48,957 bases of DNA from Deltaproteobacteria bacterium (GCA_027858615.1 JAQICJ010000214.1:1-48957), one strand, 5' to 3'; positions 9,253 through 18,121 are shown, counted from the first letter of the stretch. Numbers and translations are program-made. The notes: generated by a model from the letters alone, not told the origin.

Positions 9253-9711
9253 TTATTTTTTGTTAAAATCATAAGCGAGATTTGCTTTACTTATATCGTC
9301 AAGAGAAATCCAAAATTCTTCTCTTCTGATTTTCATCAGTATTTCTCCATCATCTTTAACTTTTTCAATGGTTCCAGTAAATTTCTTTTTACCGTTCTCA
9401 TGTTTTTTCTTCAACTTGATATTTACTTTCTCTCCTTGGTAGCGCTTGAAATGAGATAGAGTAATCAAGGGACGATCCAGACCAGGAGAAGAAACTTCCA
9501 ATCTGTAAGCATGTTTAATAAAATCTTCAACTTCAAGTCTGGGACCCAGAAGTTTGCTGACCTTTGCACATCCTGAAATATTAACACCCTGATCATGTTC
9601 AATCAGAACTTTCAATATTTTCTGTCCTCTGGAACTACTCCAGCTTAGTTGCCAAAGCTCATAGCCGGCACTTTCAACTACTTCTTTGACAATGTTTTCA
9701 AGTACTTTCAT
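9253..9711 (-). CDS. rimP: Ribosome maturation factor RimP
   Basis: Assists 30S ribosomal subunit maturation. The 152-residue length is normal. Visible family features are the N-terminal VESAGYELWQLSW, the LGPRLEVEDFIKHAYRLEVSSPGLDRPL block (S-S-P-G-L-D-R-P signature) and a C-terminal SH3-like barrel with KKKFTGTIEKVKDDGEILM. It is the first gene of the rimP-nusA-infB operon, the standard order in bacteria. No clear Shine-Dalgarno is seen at the expected distance from ATG 9711; this start is kept because it agrees with the family N-terminus. Confidence 0.93.
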   Translation of the reverse strand: MKVLENIVKEVVESAGYELWQLSWSSSRGQKILKVLIEHDQGVNISGCAKVSKLLGPRLEVEDFIKHAYRLEVSSPGLDRPLITLSHFKRYQGEKVNIKLKKKHENGKKKFTGTIEKVKDDGEILMKIRREEFWISLDDISKANLAYDFNKK

Positions 9712-10374
9712 AAAAAATAATGTCCAAAATATTGATCAGTCTGGGAAAAATACTACTTTGGTTAATTTACAGAATATATTTAATAGCTTAAGTTTCAATA
9801 ACTTGAAGTCTAGATAGAAACTAAATATCAAACTTATTCCAGTTAATAGAATCTCCCCCTCTCCGGTAAACTTTTAAAATTCCTGTCCAGATTTAATGGA
9901 TTGGAAAATAGAACCCGCAGAACCGGGAAGAAAGGCCAGAACAGAAACTCCACAATTTAAAACTCAATAAGCAGTTGGAAAATTATGGCAAAAAATACCA
10001 CAGCTTTCAACTTGAGAAGAATCTGTACCTGAATGAATCGCAAAATTGCCTGAAGTGGAAGCAATCTTACAAATCAATATCCTATTGTGTCTATATAGAG
10101 ACTTCTGTCAAGAACATAGACAAAGTCTGAAAAAGTTTAAGCCACAAAAGGCTGTAATTGAATTAATTTCAATGGAAAATTGATTTTAATTCCGAAAGAT
10201 TCCAGACACGATGAGCGGAATAGCAAAGTTTTTATTTTATTTCAAGTTCTATTTAATTTGGAGGGGCTTTTTTTTTAATTTGGAGGGTATTGATCTGAAC
10301 TTGGGAAAATTACAATCTTTTTCATTGCCTTCTTCTGAAAAATCAGGCTGAAATTCAAGGTGAGAGGAAGTTGA
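9712..10374. other. Long non-coding stretch upstream of rimP
   Basis: No convincing gene, tRNA or conserved RNA is visible in these 663 AT-rich bases. They should contain the promoter of the rimP operon toward the right end of rimP and the 3' region of the M23 gene. A 14-bp direct repeat TTTAATTTGGAGGG occurs at 10252-10265 and 10274-10287, separated by a pyrimidine run; its role is unknown. Confidence 0.5.
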
Positions 10375-11022
10375 TTACTGGTGGAGCCAAGTATACACCC
10401 AGGGGATGTTTTCAGCCTTTAATTCCAAAGGCGTCCAAGTTCTCCCCAGAACATAGTAGGGATCAATACTGTGTCCTCCGGCAATAAAACCAAGATGGAG
10501 ATGAGAGCCGGTGCTTCTCCCTGTAGAACCGGTAAGCCCGATTAAAGAACCTGCTTTGACATAATCTCCCGGGAAAACGAGGATTTCTGAAAGATGTGCA
10601 TATTGACTGATTAAATTGCCAGGATGTTCTATTTCAACCAGATTCCCAAACAACAGATGGTATTTGCAGGTAATGACTTTCCCTCTGGCAACGGCATAAA
10701 CCTCGGTACCCAGATCTTTAGCCATATCCAGACCTCGATGGTAGAGGACAGTTTTTAAAACAGGATGGATCCTGAAACCGTAATGGGAAGTTATTTTAAG
10801 ATCTTCATAAGGCCAGATAACCGGAAAGGGTGATTTGCGTAAAACCCGTCGAGAAATCTGCTTCTTCTCGTCGGGTGCTGATGAAACCAGGAGATCTCCG
10901 GAAACAACAGCCTGAACCTTTTGAAGATCTTCTTTTTGTATTTCAATCATCTTTTCAGAAGATTCCGAGCAGGACACCAGTAAAACAAAACTGAGACATC
11001 CTGTTAAAAATTTCATGATCAT
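10375..11022 (-). CDS. M23-family peptidase lipoprotein (LytM-type)
   Basis: Predicted zinc endopeptidase, or a catalytically inactive activator, acting on peptidoglycan cross-bridges. The 215 residues begin with a lipoprotein signal (lipobox LVSC, Cys18). A peptidase M23 domain occupies about 75-190: SHYGFRIHP, H95-R-G-L-D99 and H174-L-H176, which are the Zn-ligand motifs HxxxD and HxH, so catalysis looks possible. The start overlaps the stop of the preceding gene by 4 bp (ATGA), which suggests translational coupling with the Cys-rich lipoprotein. ATG 11016 is an alternative start. Confidence 0.9.
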   Translation of the reverse strand: MIMKFLTGCLSFVLLVSCSESSEKMIEIQKEDLQKVQAVVSGDLLVSSAPDEKKQISRRVLRKSPFPVIWPYEDLKITSHYGFRIHPVLKTVLYHRGLDMAKDLGTEVYAVARGKVITCKYHLLFGNLVEIEHPGNLISQYAHLSEILVFPGDYVKAGSLIGLTGSTGRSTGSHLHLGFIAGGHSIDPYYVLGRTWTPLELKAENIPWVYTWLHQ

Positions 11023-12755
11023 TTTATAACCTGTTCAGGAATAGCCACCAGGGAAACAACTCGCTTATCTCCTCCACAAATGAAAGTAAGATCGGAAAGG
11101 CCGTCCCCATTGACATCTTTTGTTGACAATGCAAGGGGAGAAGAACATTCATTCCAGGAAAAAGATTCAGAAAAACTCAAATCAGCGGTTCCCAGAAAAG
11201 TAGAAACGATGCCACTGACAGGAAAGAGCAGAACAAGATCAAGAAAACCGTCGTCATTGAGATGGGCTGTTTTTATCTGAAAAGCCTTTTCAGAAAGACC
11301 GAACTGACTTCTGTAGGAAAGACCTTCAGCCAGACCAAAATAAACGTAAAAATAAGGTTCAAGCAAATCAGTGACAATAATATCTTTGTATCCGTCGCCG
11401 TCGAGATCTGCAATTTGCATATCCCCCGGGGTCCCCCCGAGATAACGGGCAGTATGATAAGAAAACTGATCCTCTCCGAGACCCAGGATAACTGCAACCA
11501 TCTGGGAAGCTCTTCTGACAATTGCAATATCTGCAAAGCCATCTGTATTAAACTCGAAGGCGCCCAGATCACCGGGTTGTCCCCCCAGAGTAATCAAATC
11601 CAGCAAAGCTGGTTCTGAATATCGAAATGCCATAATTTTTTGAGAAGGATTGGCTGAAAAGACAACTTCTTCTTCACCATCCCTGTCAATATCGATGGCT
11701 GTAAAAGAATAAGGAACTTCAGAACTTGAAATTTCTTCAAACTGGGTATTGTAATCAGGAGAATAACTGTATATTACCGTTCCGTCGGAAGTTAAAGAAG
11801 CGGCAACAATCCCTGCAGGAAGCAGGGAATCGTGTTTGAAAGAAGTGCATTTTATAACGGGATTGGAAATAAGAGTAATTGCCGTTTCAGGATTGGAAGA
11901 AAGGATCAAGGAAAGACTTCCTGAAACATGATCGGCAGCAAGAGTAGCAACCAGCAAGTCCCTGATTCCATCTCCGTCAAAATCATCAACAGCCAGATCT
12001 ACTGGTTGCCAGGGAAAAGTTTTATCGATAAAAACTTGATAATTTCCACTTGATTTTTGACAATTATGACATCCGTCTTCTTTGATATCATTGCCATCAT
12101 CACAACTTTCACCAGGATCTATCAGGCCATTGCCGCAACCCAGATTGCATCCGGAAAAATCATATTGACAAACCGAACTGCACCTAACTACTCCCCCTTC
12201 AAATCCAGCCTCAACACAATCGAACTCTATTTCTGCAGTTCCATCGCATTGCTCGCCTGGATCAACAATATTGTTTTGGCAACCATTGATACAAGCAGAA
12301 AAGTCATAAGTACAATCAAAATTGCATTCCAATTCACCGGAATCAAAACCAAAAGCATAACAGTCGACTCCGCCCACATCGTTGAGATCACAGTCTTCTC
12401 CGCCTTCTGCAGTCCCATTACCGCAGACACTGCAAAGAGAATAATCGAAGGTGCAGTCATCATTGCAGGAAAGTTGTCCACGATCATAGCCCAGCAAGGA
12501 GCAGGTTTTCTGATCAAGTTGAAAACCATCACATTCTTCCTCGCTGTCTTTTATTCCATCCCCACAATATGGTTTTGTGCAATCGGAACGGCAGGCATCA
12601 GCTACCAGATCTGAGTTGGCAAAGCCCTTATCGCATTCTTCTCCTTTGTTCAACTCCCCATTTCCGCAATAACCATAAGTAAGATCGTCGGCATCACAAG
12701 AATTGATCAAAATCAGAAAGGCAAATAATGGAAACTTCTTCAAAATATCAAACAT
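11019..12755 (-). CDS. Lipoprotein with Cys-rich DUF4215-like repeats and FG-GAP/VCBS repeats
   Basis: Predicted surface or outer-membrane lipoprotein, 578 residues, with signal peptide and lipobox INSC (Cys20). Residues about 30-235 are five to six Cys-rich repeats of the C-G-N-G-x(n)-E-x-C-D type (CGNGELNKGEECD, CGDGIKDSEEECDG, CGNGLIDPGESCDDGN), similar to the myxococcal DUF4215 repeats. The rest is a series of FG-GAP/VCBS-like beta-propeller repeats with Asp-rich calcium-type loops (DFDGDGIRD, DIDRDGEEE, DLDGDGYKD, DVNGDGLSD). The role is probably adhesion or surface display (inference). It is upstream of and overlaps the M23 lipoprotein gene. Confidence 0.85.
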   Translation of the reverse strand: MFDILKKFPLFAFLILINSCDADDLTYGYCGNGELNKGEECDKGFANSDLVADACRSDCTKPYCGDGIKDSEEECDGFQLDQKTCSLLGYDRGQLSCNDDCTFDYSLCSVCGNGTAEGGEDCDLNDVGGVDCYAFGFDSGELECNFDCTYDFSACINGCQNNIVDPGEQCDGTAEIEFDCVEAGFEGGVVRCSSVCQYDFSGCNLGCGNGLIDPGESCDDGNDIKEDGCHNCQKSSGNYQVFIDKTFPWQPVDLAVDDFDGDGIRDLLVATLAADHVSGSLSLILSSNPETAITLISNPVIKCTSFKHDSLLPAGIVAASLTSDGTVIYSYSPDYNTQFEEISSSEVPYSFTAIDIDRDGEEEVVFSANPSQKIMAFRYSEPALLDLITLGGQPGDLGAFEFNTDGFADIAIVRRASQMVAVILGLGEDQFSYHTARYLGGTPGDMQIADLDGDGYKDIIVTDLLEPYFYVYFGLAEGLSYRSQFGLSEKAFQIKTAHLNDDGFLDLVLLFPVSGIVSTFLGTADLSFSESFSWNECSSPLALSTKDVNGDGLSDLTFICGGDKRVVSLVAIPEQVIK

Positions 12756-12823
12756 ACTTAAATCTATAGCTGATTTGTCCCCACCTGGTCAAGAAATAAT
12801 AATAATGAATTGATATTTTCATT

Positions 12824-13249
12824 TTAATGAGAATATGGTTCCCCATCCAAAATAGATAAAGCTCTGTAAATTTGTTCAACCAGAATCAGACGAGCCATCC
12901 GATGTGGAAAAGTTAAAGGAGACAGAGAAATCTTTCTGTCACCTCTGGCAAGCAGCTCATTTTCAAAACCATAAGCTCCACCAATTATAAATACAACATC
13001 TTCTTGACGTTTATTCAGATAATATTTGAGTAAATGAGCAAATTTTACTGAGGATTTGGGCATCTTGGCACCTGCATTCATCAATACTACAAACCATTGA
13101 TCTTTTAAATCATTCAATAGTGCTTTCTGATCAGAAAAATTCCTGTAGATGAAAGGAATTTTTCTGTGAATGCGTTGCTCAAATTCACCACACAAAGCAG
13201 AATATTCATCTGTCTTATTTTTTCCAACGGTGTATAAGCGTAATTTCAT
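12824..13249 (-). CDS. rlmH: 23S rRNA (pseudouridine1915-N3)-methyltransferase RlmH
   Basis: SPOUT methyltransferase that modifies pseudouridine 1915 in helix 69 of 23S rRNA. The 141-residue length is close to the usual 155. Family motifs are FIIGGAYGFENELL (SAM-binding knot), SLSPLTFPHRMARLILVEQIYRA and the C-terminal ILDGEPYSH. It follows rsfS, a common pairing. No Shine-Dalgarno is visible before ATG 13249. Instead three tandem 10-bp repeats occupy the intergenic space, so translation may depend on coupling with rsfS. Confidence 0.95.
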   Translation of the reverse strand: MKLRLYTVGKNKTDEYSALCGEFEQRIHRKIPFIYRNFSDQKALLNDLKDQWFVVLMNAGAKMPKSSVKFAHLLKYYLNKRQEDVVFIIGGAYGFENELLARGDRKISLSPLTFPHRMARLILVEQIYRALSILDGEPYSH

Positions 13250-13260
13250 AACAAAAATGG

Positions 13261-13290
13261 GAACTATTTAGAACTATTTAGAACTATTTA
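13261..13290. repeat. Tandem 10-bp repeat, three copies of GAACTATTTA
   Basis: Three perfect head-to-tail copies lie between the rsfS stop and the rlmH start. On the minus strand they read TAAATAGTTC three times and run into TAAATAGTTCCC, which equals the flank plus terminal repeat of copy A (TAAATAGTTCCC, 4223-4233 region). A similar array is found at 45111-45140. Confidence 0.7.
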
Positions 13291-13296
13291 CGTGAG

Positions 13297-13647
13297 CTAT
13301 TCAAGATTGCTTTTCTCAAAGGCTTCGGAGTTTTGATAAAGAGAATCCAGTTCATAATATTCTCTGGCTTCTTCAGTAAAAATATGAACAACAATTGTTC
13401 CGGTATCAACTAGAATCCAATTGCTGCCTCCCTTGCCTTCAACTCCGATTATATCTTCTCCGGCTTCAAAAAGTTCTTTCTCAACCTCATCGGCTAAAGC
13501 CTTCAGTTGGGGACTTGAACTTCCTGAAACTATGATGATGTAATCTGTGAATCCTAAAAAGGAACCTACTTCATAAAGTTGAATATTTTTGCCTCTTTTG
13601 TTTTCAAGAGCTTTAACTGCTGTTTTTGCTGTTTTTAATGCTATCAT
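13297..13647 (-). CDS. rsfS: Ribosomal silencing factor RsfS
   Basis: Binds ribosomal protein uL14 and blocks subunit joining under nutrient limitation. The 116-residue protein matches the family length. Motifs are IQLYEVGSFLGFTDYIIIVSGSSSPQLKALADEVE and GSNWILVDTGTIVVHIFTEEAREYYELDSLY. It is directly upstream of rlmH on the minus strand; nadD, often the next neighbour, is not here. Confidence 0.95.
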   Translation of the reverse strand: MIALKTAKTAVKALENKRGKNIQLYEVGSFLGFTDYIIIVSGSSSPQLKALADEVEKELFEAGEDIIGVEGKGGSNWILVDTGTIVVHIFTEEAREYYELDSLYQNSEAFEKSNLE

Positions 13648-13705
13648 AGTGTTTCTTATATAAACCTTCTGAAATAAAATACAAAGTTTAATTCAAATAA
13701 TCCAA

Positions 13706-13742
13706 AAACTCTTACTCAGTTACAAATCCCCATTCTGGGGGT
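13706..13742 (-). repeat. Fragment of the intergenic repeat family (copy E)
   Basis: The sequence ACTCAGTTACAAATCCCCATTCTGGGG parallels ATTCAGTCAAAAACCCCCATTCTGGG of copy A. On the minus strand it gives the hairpin CCCCA-GAA-TGGGG, about 75 nt after the stop of the Nudix gene. Only this end is recognisable; the adjacent 13650-13705 may be the decayed rest. Confidence 0.4.
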
Positions 13743-13815
13743 AAAAGTTGGTTAAAATGACTTTTTACCATAATTTTATTTAATTTAAATTGCAAAGTTG
13801 TCCTGGTTGGAAAAA

Positions 13816-14412
13816 TCAAAATCCGTGAAGACGCAATTGTTCCAGGAGATAGTGTAGAATTCTGGCTGTCACGCCCCAGATTGTGTAACCTCCATCATCA
13901 GAAGCAATGGAATAGGTTAATTTTTGCAAAGTTGGAATGGTTTTGGAAAATCCATTTTGGTAATGAATTCGACGCAGCTCAAACCAGGGGATTTTGATTA
14001 TCCGTTGTATCTCTCGGGGATCTGGAACCAGTTTTACTTTTATTTTGAGAAATCCCATGATTACTTCAATGTCAATATTATTTATGGTGGGAAAATGTCC
14101 GAGTGAAGCTTTGTAAACAAGATCATCACTGTCAATTCCAAGTTCTTCTTTAACCTCACGATAGGCAGCCTGCTTGGCTGATGGGTCTTTGCTTTCAATA
14201 TGCCCACCAGGGAGAGCAATCTGATTTCTCCAGGGATATCCCGGAATGTCTTTCTTGTGGATGGCAAGTATTCCGGGTGAAAGTTCATGATAAAAAATCA
14301 AAAAAACTGCAGCTCTTCTTGGTCGCAAATAATCTGGATACAAAGCCTGCTTTACTCTGGGCAGAATTTCAACAAATTCATTGAAATCAAAATTGATATC
14401 ATTATGCTCCAC
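13816..14412 (-). CDS. Nudix hydrolase, CoA pyrophosphatase-like
   Basis: Hydrolyses a nucleoside-diphosphate-linked compound. The Nudix box is complete: GGHIESKDPSAKQAAYREVKEELGI, of the form G-x5-E-x7-R-E-x-x-E-E-x-G. The preceding block WRNQIALPGG and later EVIMGFLKIK...PREIQRIIKIPWFEL resemble the CoA-pyrophosphatase (NudL/YeaB) subgroup; substrate is inference. The start is GTG 14412, with AAGGA about 8 nt upstream. Its first 11 bases overlap the end of the upstream permease gene, so the two are probably cotranslated. Confidence 0.88.
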   Translation of the reverse strand: MEHNDINFDFNEFVEILPRVKQALYPDYLRPRRAAVFLIFYHELSPGILAIHKKDIPGYPWRNQIALPGGHIESKDPSAKQAAYREVKEELGIDSDDLVYKASLGHFPTINNIDIEVIMGFLKIKVKLVPDPREIQRIIKIPWFELRRIHYQNGFSKTIPTLQKLTYSIASDDGGYTIWGVTARILHYLLEQLRLHGF

Positions 14413-15430
14413 TTTTCTTTTCCTTTATTGATGGATCTCCCAGCAAATAAGCTATTCCCCGAGTCTGAGGTCTGGATTCGAGAAAAATTTTCACCATTGC
14501 TGTCAAAGGAACAGATAAAAACATGCCAACCGGTCCTAAAACCCAACCCCAGAATACCATGGATATAAATACTACGGCAGGACTCAACCCGGTACCATGT
14601 CCCATCACCCTTGGTTCAATAAAATTACCAAGTATAAGATTGGTAAGCAAAAAACCAATTCCAACCAGGAGGGCTCCAATAGAACCGTGGGTGATCAAGG
14701 CTAAAATTACTGCCGGAATAGCTGCCAGAAAAGAACCAATATTTGGAATATAATTCATTAAAAAAGCGAGCAAACCCCAAAATAGGGGAAAATCCAATCC
14801 AACAACAAGGGTCCATAAAGTAATGATTATCCCGGTAAAAAGTGAAACAAGAGTTTTTATTCCTATATAGCGGAGCATTTTGGCCGAAATCTCATTAAAT
14901 TGCTCCAGCGCTTTGGGATTATCGGGAAATCCGTTCTTAATCCTTCCCGGAATAGACTTGATTTCCAGGAGAATGAAAATAGCAACCAGCCACATTAGAA
15001 ATAACTGGGAGATCATATTACCCAGACTTTGCAAAAAACCACTGGCAAAACCGAGAAACTTTTTTGATTCCAAAATTGCCGGCACTGTATTTTTACTGAG
15101 GGAAAATCCGAGATTTTTCAGGTAAACAACAGCAGTTTTTGTAATTTCTTGATATTGTTCTGTGTAAAACGGCAAACGATTTGTGAATTGATTGATAGTG
15201 GAGGCAATAATCAGGGAAAAGCCCAAACCTCCCCCTATAATTGCTGTAATTACTATGACCAGAGCAAGCCATAAAGGAATATTTTTTTTCTCCAGCCAAT
15301 AAAATAACGGGGCCAGAATGATGGCAAAGAACATTCCCAGAAGAACAGGGGTCAAAAAAACCGCAGACAGTTTGATTCCTCCGATAATTATAATTACAGC
15401 TGCTATTTTGATAGTAAGGGGATATTTCAT
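14402..15430 (-). CDS. AI-2E family transporter (PerM/YdiK type)
   Basis: Polytopic inner-membrane protein, 342 residues from ATG 15430, with about eight hydrophobic segments. Family features are the two N-terminal TM helices (TIKIAAVIIIIGGIKL, ALVIVITAIIGGGLGFSLII), a central soluble loop, and the C-terminal block LLAFLMNYIPNIGSFLAAIP and EPRVMGHGTGLSPAVVFISMVFWGWVLGPVGM. Members export diverse small molecules or act as ion antiporters; AI-2 transport is not implied. ATG 15430 with AAGG 6 nt upstream is preferred to a TTG at 15511 with no ribosome-binding site. Confidence 0.9.
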   Translation of the reverse strand: MKYPLTIKIAAVIIIIGGIKLSAVFLTPVLLGMFFAIILAPLFYWLEKKNIPLWLALVIVITAIIGGGLGFSLIIASTINQFTNRLPFYTEQYQEITKTAVVYLKNLGFSLSKNTVPAILESKKFLGFASGFLQSLGNMISQLFLMWLVAIFILLEIKSIPGRIKNGFPDNPKALEQFNEISAKMLRYIGIKTLVSLFTGIIITLWTLVVGLDFPLFWGLLAFLMNYIPNIGSFLAAIPAVILALITHGSIGALLVGIGFLLTNLILGNFIEPRVMGHGTGLSPAVVFISMVFWGWVLGPVGMFLSVPLTAMVKIFLESRPQTRGIAYLLGDPSIKEKKSGA

Positions 15431-15547
15431 TGTTTGCCTTATGAACGGTTGGTTAACTGAAGGAAGTTGAAACAGATCAAAAATTGCCTCAAATAACACT
15501 GAATAAAACAAATACCTTCTCTTTTAAGATGAGAGAACTGGCAGAAT

Positions 15548-15922
15548 TCACTGATTCTCCCAGAGATAACTTTTTACCTGCAAAACTGATGGATTCATCA
15601 GAATTGTTCCATTGACATCCACAATGGGAATAATCAGTTGTTCATCCTCAGGAAAAACTGAATAAAACTTGAAATTCATTTCTTCATACAATTGTGCATT
15701 ATCATTCACATCATAAAATTCGTGATCAATATGGTTGATCTCCAAACCATTTGAAAGTGAAGTACAACGCCCGCAAGTACTTGAACCGTAAACCAGAACA
15801 ATATTTATTTCCTGGTTATTGCAATTTTCATCTTCACACTGAGACTCAGATGTACTGCAACCCACAGCAATAAAGCTAAAAAAGAAAAAATATATAAATG
15901 GATAAACTTTTTTTAAAATCAT
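15548..15922 (-). CDS. Thioredoxin/glutaredoxin-fold lipoprotein with CGRC motif
   Basis: A 124-residue predicted lipoprotein (signal about 1-22, lipobox AVGC). After a polar linker the sequence NIVLVYGSSTCGRCTSL carries a CxxC redox motif at the end of a first beta strand. IDHEFYDVNDN and IPIVDVNGTILMNPS fit the second strand and the cis-Pro loop of a glutaredoxin-like fold. It probably acts as a periplasmic disulfide or redox protein (inference). ATG 15922 is chosen over 15952 because GAGG lies 7 nt upstream. Confidence 0.65.
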   Translation of the reverse strand: MILKKVYPFIYFFFFSFIAVGCSTSESQCEDENCNNQEINIVLVYGSSTCGRCTSLSNGLEINHIDHEFYDVNDNAQLYEEMNFKFYSVFPEDEQLIIPIVDVNGTILMNPSVLQVKSYLWENQ

Positions 15923-16063
15923 TAAAATACCTCTGAAATATGCTGGATGCATATTTTACTTTCTTAAAAACAATGAAATGTTGAAAAATTTCTTTTCCAT
16001 GAGATAATATTTCGACATTTGGTGTATATACCAGACAATTTTTTCTAAACAAAGGGTCAAATC

Positions 16064-17284
16064 ATGAAACCAACAAGATTGTTTTTCAGTTTATGCTTAT
16101 TTTTTATTTTTTCAACTTTATCATGTGATTTTGAAAATGTGGGAAACAAAAGAAACACTACCTGTGATGATGGAACTGTCCCCGCCTGCAGGATGGAAGA
16201 ACCTGATTGTGAAACAGGAACTATCCTTGCCTGGCAAAACAATTGCTACCTGTGCGTTGATCCGGAAACCTGCCAGCCTCCCAATAACAACAATCAGAAT
16301 AATCAGAATGAATGCACCAGTGATGCAAATTGTGAAACAGATCAATATTGTAATCCCTGTGGGGCTTCCTCCTGCCCCGACTGTACCGATTGCATTCCCG
16401 CCTGTACTCAACATCAGTGTGAAACAGAAACTGAGTTGACCTGCTTCATGGCTCGACCCGACTGCGGCGAAGGCAGAACTTCTGTTATTCAAGATGGATG
16501 CTGGATCTGCGTCGATCTGATCAATTGCAACGAGGTCAGAAATACATCCTGTGATGACGGAACAGAAGTTTCCTGCTTAACGTTTGCAGAACCAGAGTGC
16601 CTCGAACATGAAATTCTGGCCATCAAGAACGAATGCTGGGCATGTGTCAACCCGCAAACTTGTGAGCCCTGGGGAGTAGCCAATTGTTACAACGATAGAG
16701 ACTGTCTTCCTGAAGATACCTGTAACCTGTGTGCATCTTCTTCTTGTCCTACCTGCGAAGATTGTGTTGGCGCCTGTATTCCCCACAATTGTCCCACCAA
16801 GTCTGAAACTGTATACAATTTTGTCCGTCCCCTGTGTGGAATAAACAAAGTTTCGGTAATCCTTGACGATCTCTGGGTCTGTGTCGATAACAACACCTGT
16901 GAGCAAGTCAGGGATGATTATTGCGATGACGGCACTGACCCCATCTGTGCCCAGGTTCCACCTACTTGCGAAGAATATGAAATTCTCGCCCATCAGAATA
17001 ACTGCTACGAATGTGTTAATCCAATCACTTGCAAACCTTGGGGAGAAGCAGGTTGCCAAAGCGATGCTGAATGTTCTATTTACGGATATTGTTCAGATTG
17101 TGCCACCAGTTCAGGGCCCAACGATGATGATTGTGTTGCTGGATGTCTGGCCCACAATTGTCCCACCGAATCTCAGGCCATTTGCGAAATGATCAGACCC
17201 GATTGCGGTCCCGATGAAGTGGCAATAGCAACAAACGGATGTTATGCCTGTGTTGATATCAACACCTGTGAACCCGTGTATTGA
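16064..17284 (+). CDS. Cys-rich lipoprotein of three homologous modules
   Basis: A 406-residue secreted lipoprotein (signal about 1-20, lipobox TLSC). It consists of three about 120-residue modules, each beginning CDDGT. Each module has a first half ending C(Y/W)xCV(D/N)PxTC, a middle C-x-x-D-x-x-C block and a second half with H(Q/N)C, RPxCG and CVDxxTC. Cysteine content is very high, so a disulfide-rich extracellular protein is expected. Module 3 has lost some middle Cys (SGPNDDD replaces SCPxC) and module 2 lacks one (LDDLWVC). Function is unknown; similar Cys-rich lipoproteins are frequent in myxobacteria (general knowledge). It is monocistronic. Confidence 0.8.
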   Translation: MKPTRLFFSLCLFFIFSTLSCDFENVGNKRNTTCDDGTVPACRMEEPDCETGTILAWQNNCYLCVDPETCQPPNNNNQNNQNECTSDANCETDQYCNPCGASSCPDCTDCIPACTQHQCETETELTCFMARPDCGEGRTSVIQDGCWICVDLINCNEVRNTSCDDGTEVSCLTFAEPECLEHEILAIKNECWACVNPQTCEPWGVANCYNDRDCLPEDTCNLCASSSCPTCEDCVGACIPHNCPTKSETVYNFVRPLCGINKVSVILDDLWVCVDNNTCEQVRDDYCDDGTDPICAQVPPTCEEYEILAHQNNCYECVNPITCKPWGEAGCQSDAECSIYGYCSDCATSSGPNDDDCVAGCLAHNCPTESQAICEMIRPDCGPDEVAIATNGCYACVDINTCEPVY

Positions 17285-18121
17285 ATCCCACATTAGTTTG
17301 TTGAATTTTAGGGGGTAATTTTCAGAATGTTTTGAAATTGTGGTTGAGAATTTCGCTTTAATTTGAAATCTGTGATAATTTCCAAAAAGAAAAAACAGTT
17401 GGGGCAAATAACAAGTAATATCATACTTTTACCCCAACCTACTCTAATAGAAAGAGTTGGATTAATGGCAATTAAAAATAATGTCTCAGTCAATGAATTA
17501 ATTGCTCAAGGTAAAAATTTTCCCTGGAAAAAGCCACTTTGTCCCAATTGTAATTCCCATCTGTGGTGGCATGGCTTTGTTCTGGCTTTCTTTTCAATAT
17601 TTTGGGAGCTATCGGTCTGGTTACCGGTGAAGTCGGATCCGGCAAATCACCTTCTTGTTACGGACACTCAGGGACGCTATGAGGATAAATACAAGTTGTG
17701 GAAAAAAGGCCGACCGTGAAGTTGTATTTCCGGCAGGTACATATGGGATGGTTCATTTTCACAGGGCGAGAGTAGCCAGCAGCCCCTGGATTTTTAAGAA
17801 GAGGTCTGAAAATCCAGAGATTGAAAAAAAAAACGTCAGAGGGAATAGACCGGTCATATTTCCGAAGGAAGGGAGTTTACCTGCTTTTAGTTTATCGAGG
17901 AAATGTCCAGGCAACAGAAGAAGGGAAATATAATTTTGGAGGGTGAGGAAAACATAACCTCGTTAGGAAGGAAAAAAAAGGGAGGGGAATGGAATAAAGT
18001 AGGGAAAAGAAAGTAAAAGAAAAAATGGAGGCTGATAAAACAATATCTTGAGATATATTTCATATTTTAGATTATTCTGGTAATTTAAAGATACAAGAAA
18101 ACTAAACTGAAAGGTATGTTT
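17285..18121. other. Gap between Cys-rich lipoprotein and membrane protein genes
   Basis: Apart from the decayed fragments at 17363-17933, no gene is seen. A one-mismatch variant of the 12-mer ATAACCCCGTTA occurs at 17954-17965 (ATAACCTCGTTA), followed by a purine-rich run. The last part is the leader of the gene at 18122. Confidence 0.5.
17363..17933 (+). pseudogene. Decayed mobile-element genes: zinc-ribbon, P-loop and unknown fragments
   Basis: Three fragments in different frames lie in a gap that has no intact gene. First, 17363-17590 encodes PWKKPLCPNCNSHLWWHGFV, a zinc-ribbon pattern typical of transposase-associated proteins. Second, 17599-17649 encodes GLVTGEVGSGKS, an ExeA/TniB-like Walker A loop, which soon hits a stop. 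Third, about 17660-17790 reads RYEDKYKLWKK in the first frame and continues as KKADREVVFPAGTYGM in another frame, split by one base in an A6 run at about 17703-17708. The family assignment of the first two is by motif only, and the third is not recognised. Confidence 0.5.

Noticed and set aside
9712-10374. tRNA or structured RNA upstream of rimP
   Set aside because: No cloverleaf, GTTC-type T-arm or conserved RNA pattern could be found by eye in either orientation.
17697-17715. Programmed minus-one frameshift at the A6 run in the decayed element
   Set aside because: The shift needed to continue the match is a plus-one/minus-two move, not the minus-one move for which A-AAA-AAG is known; a simple indel in decaying sequence is more likely.
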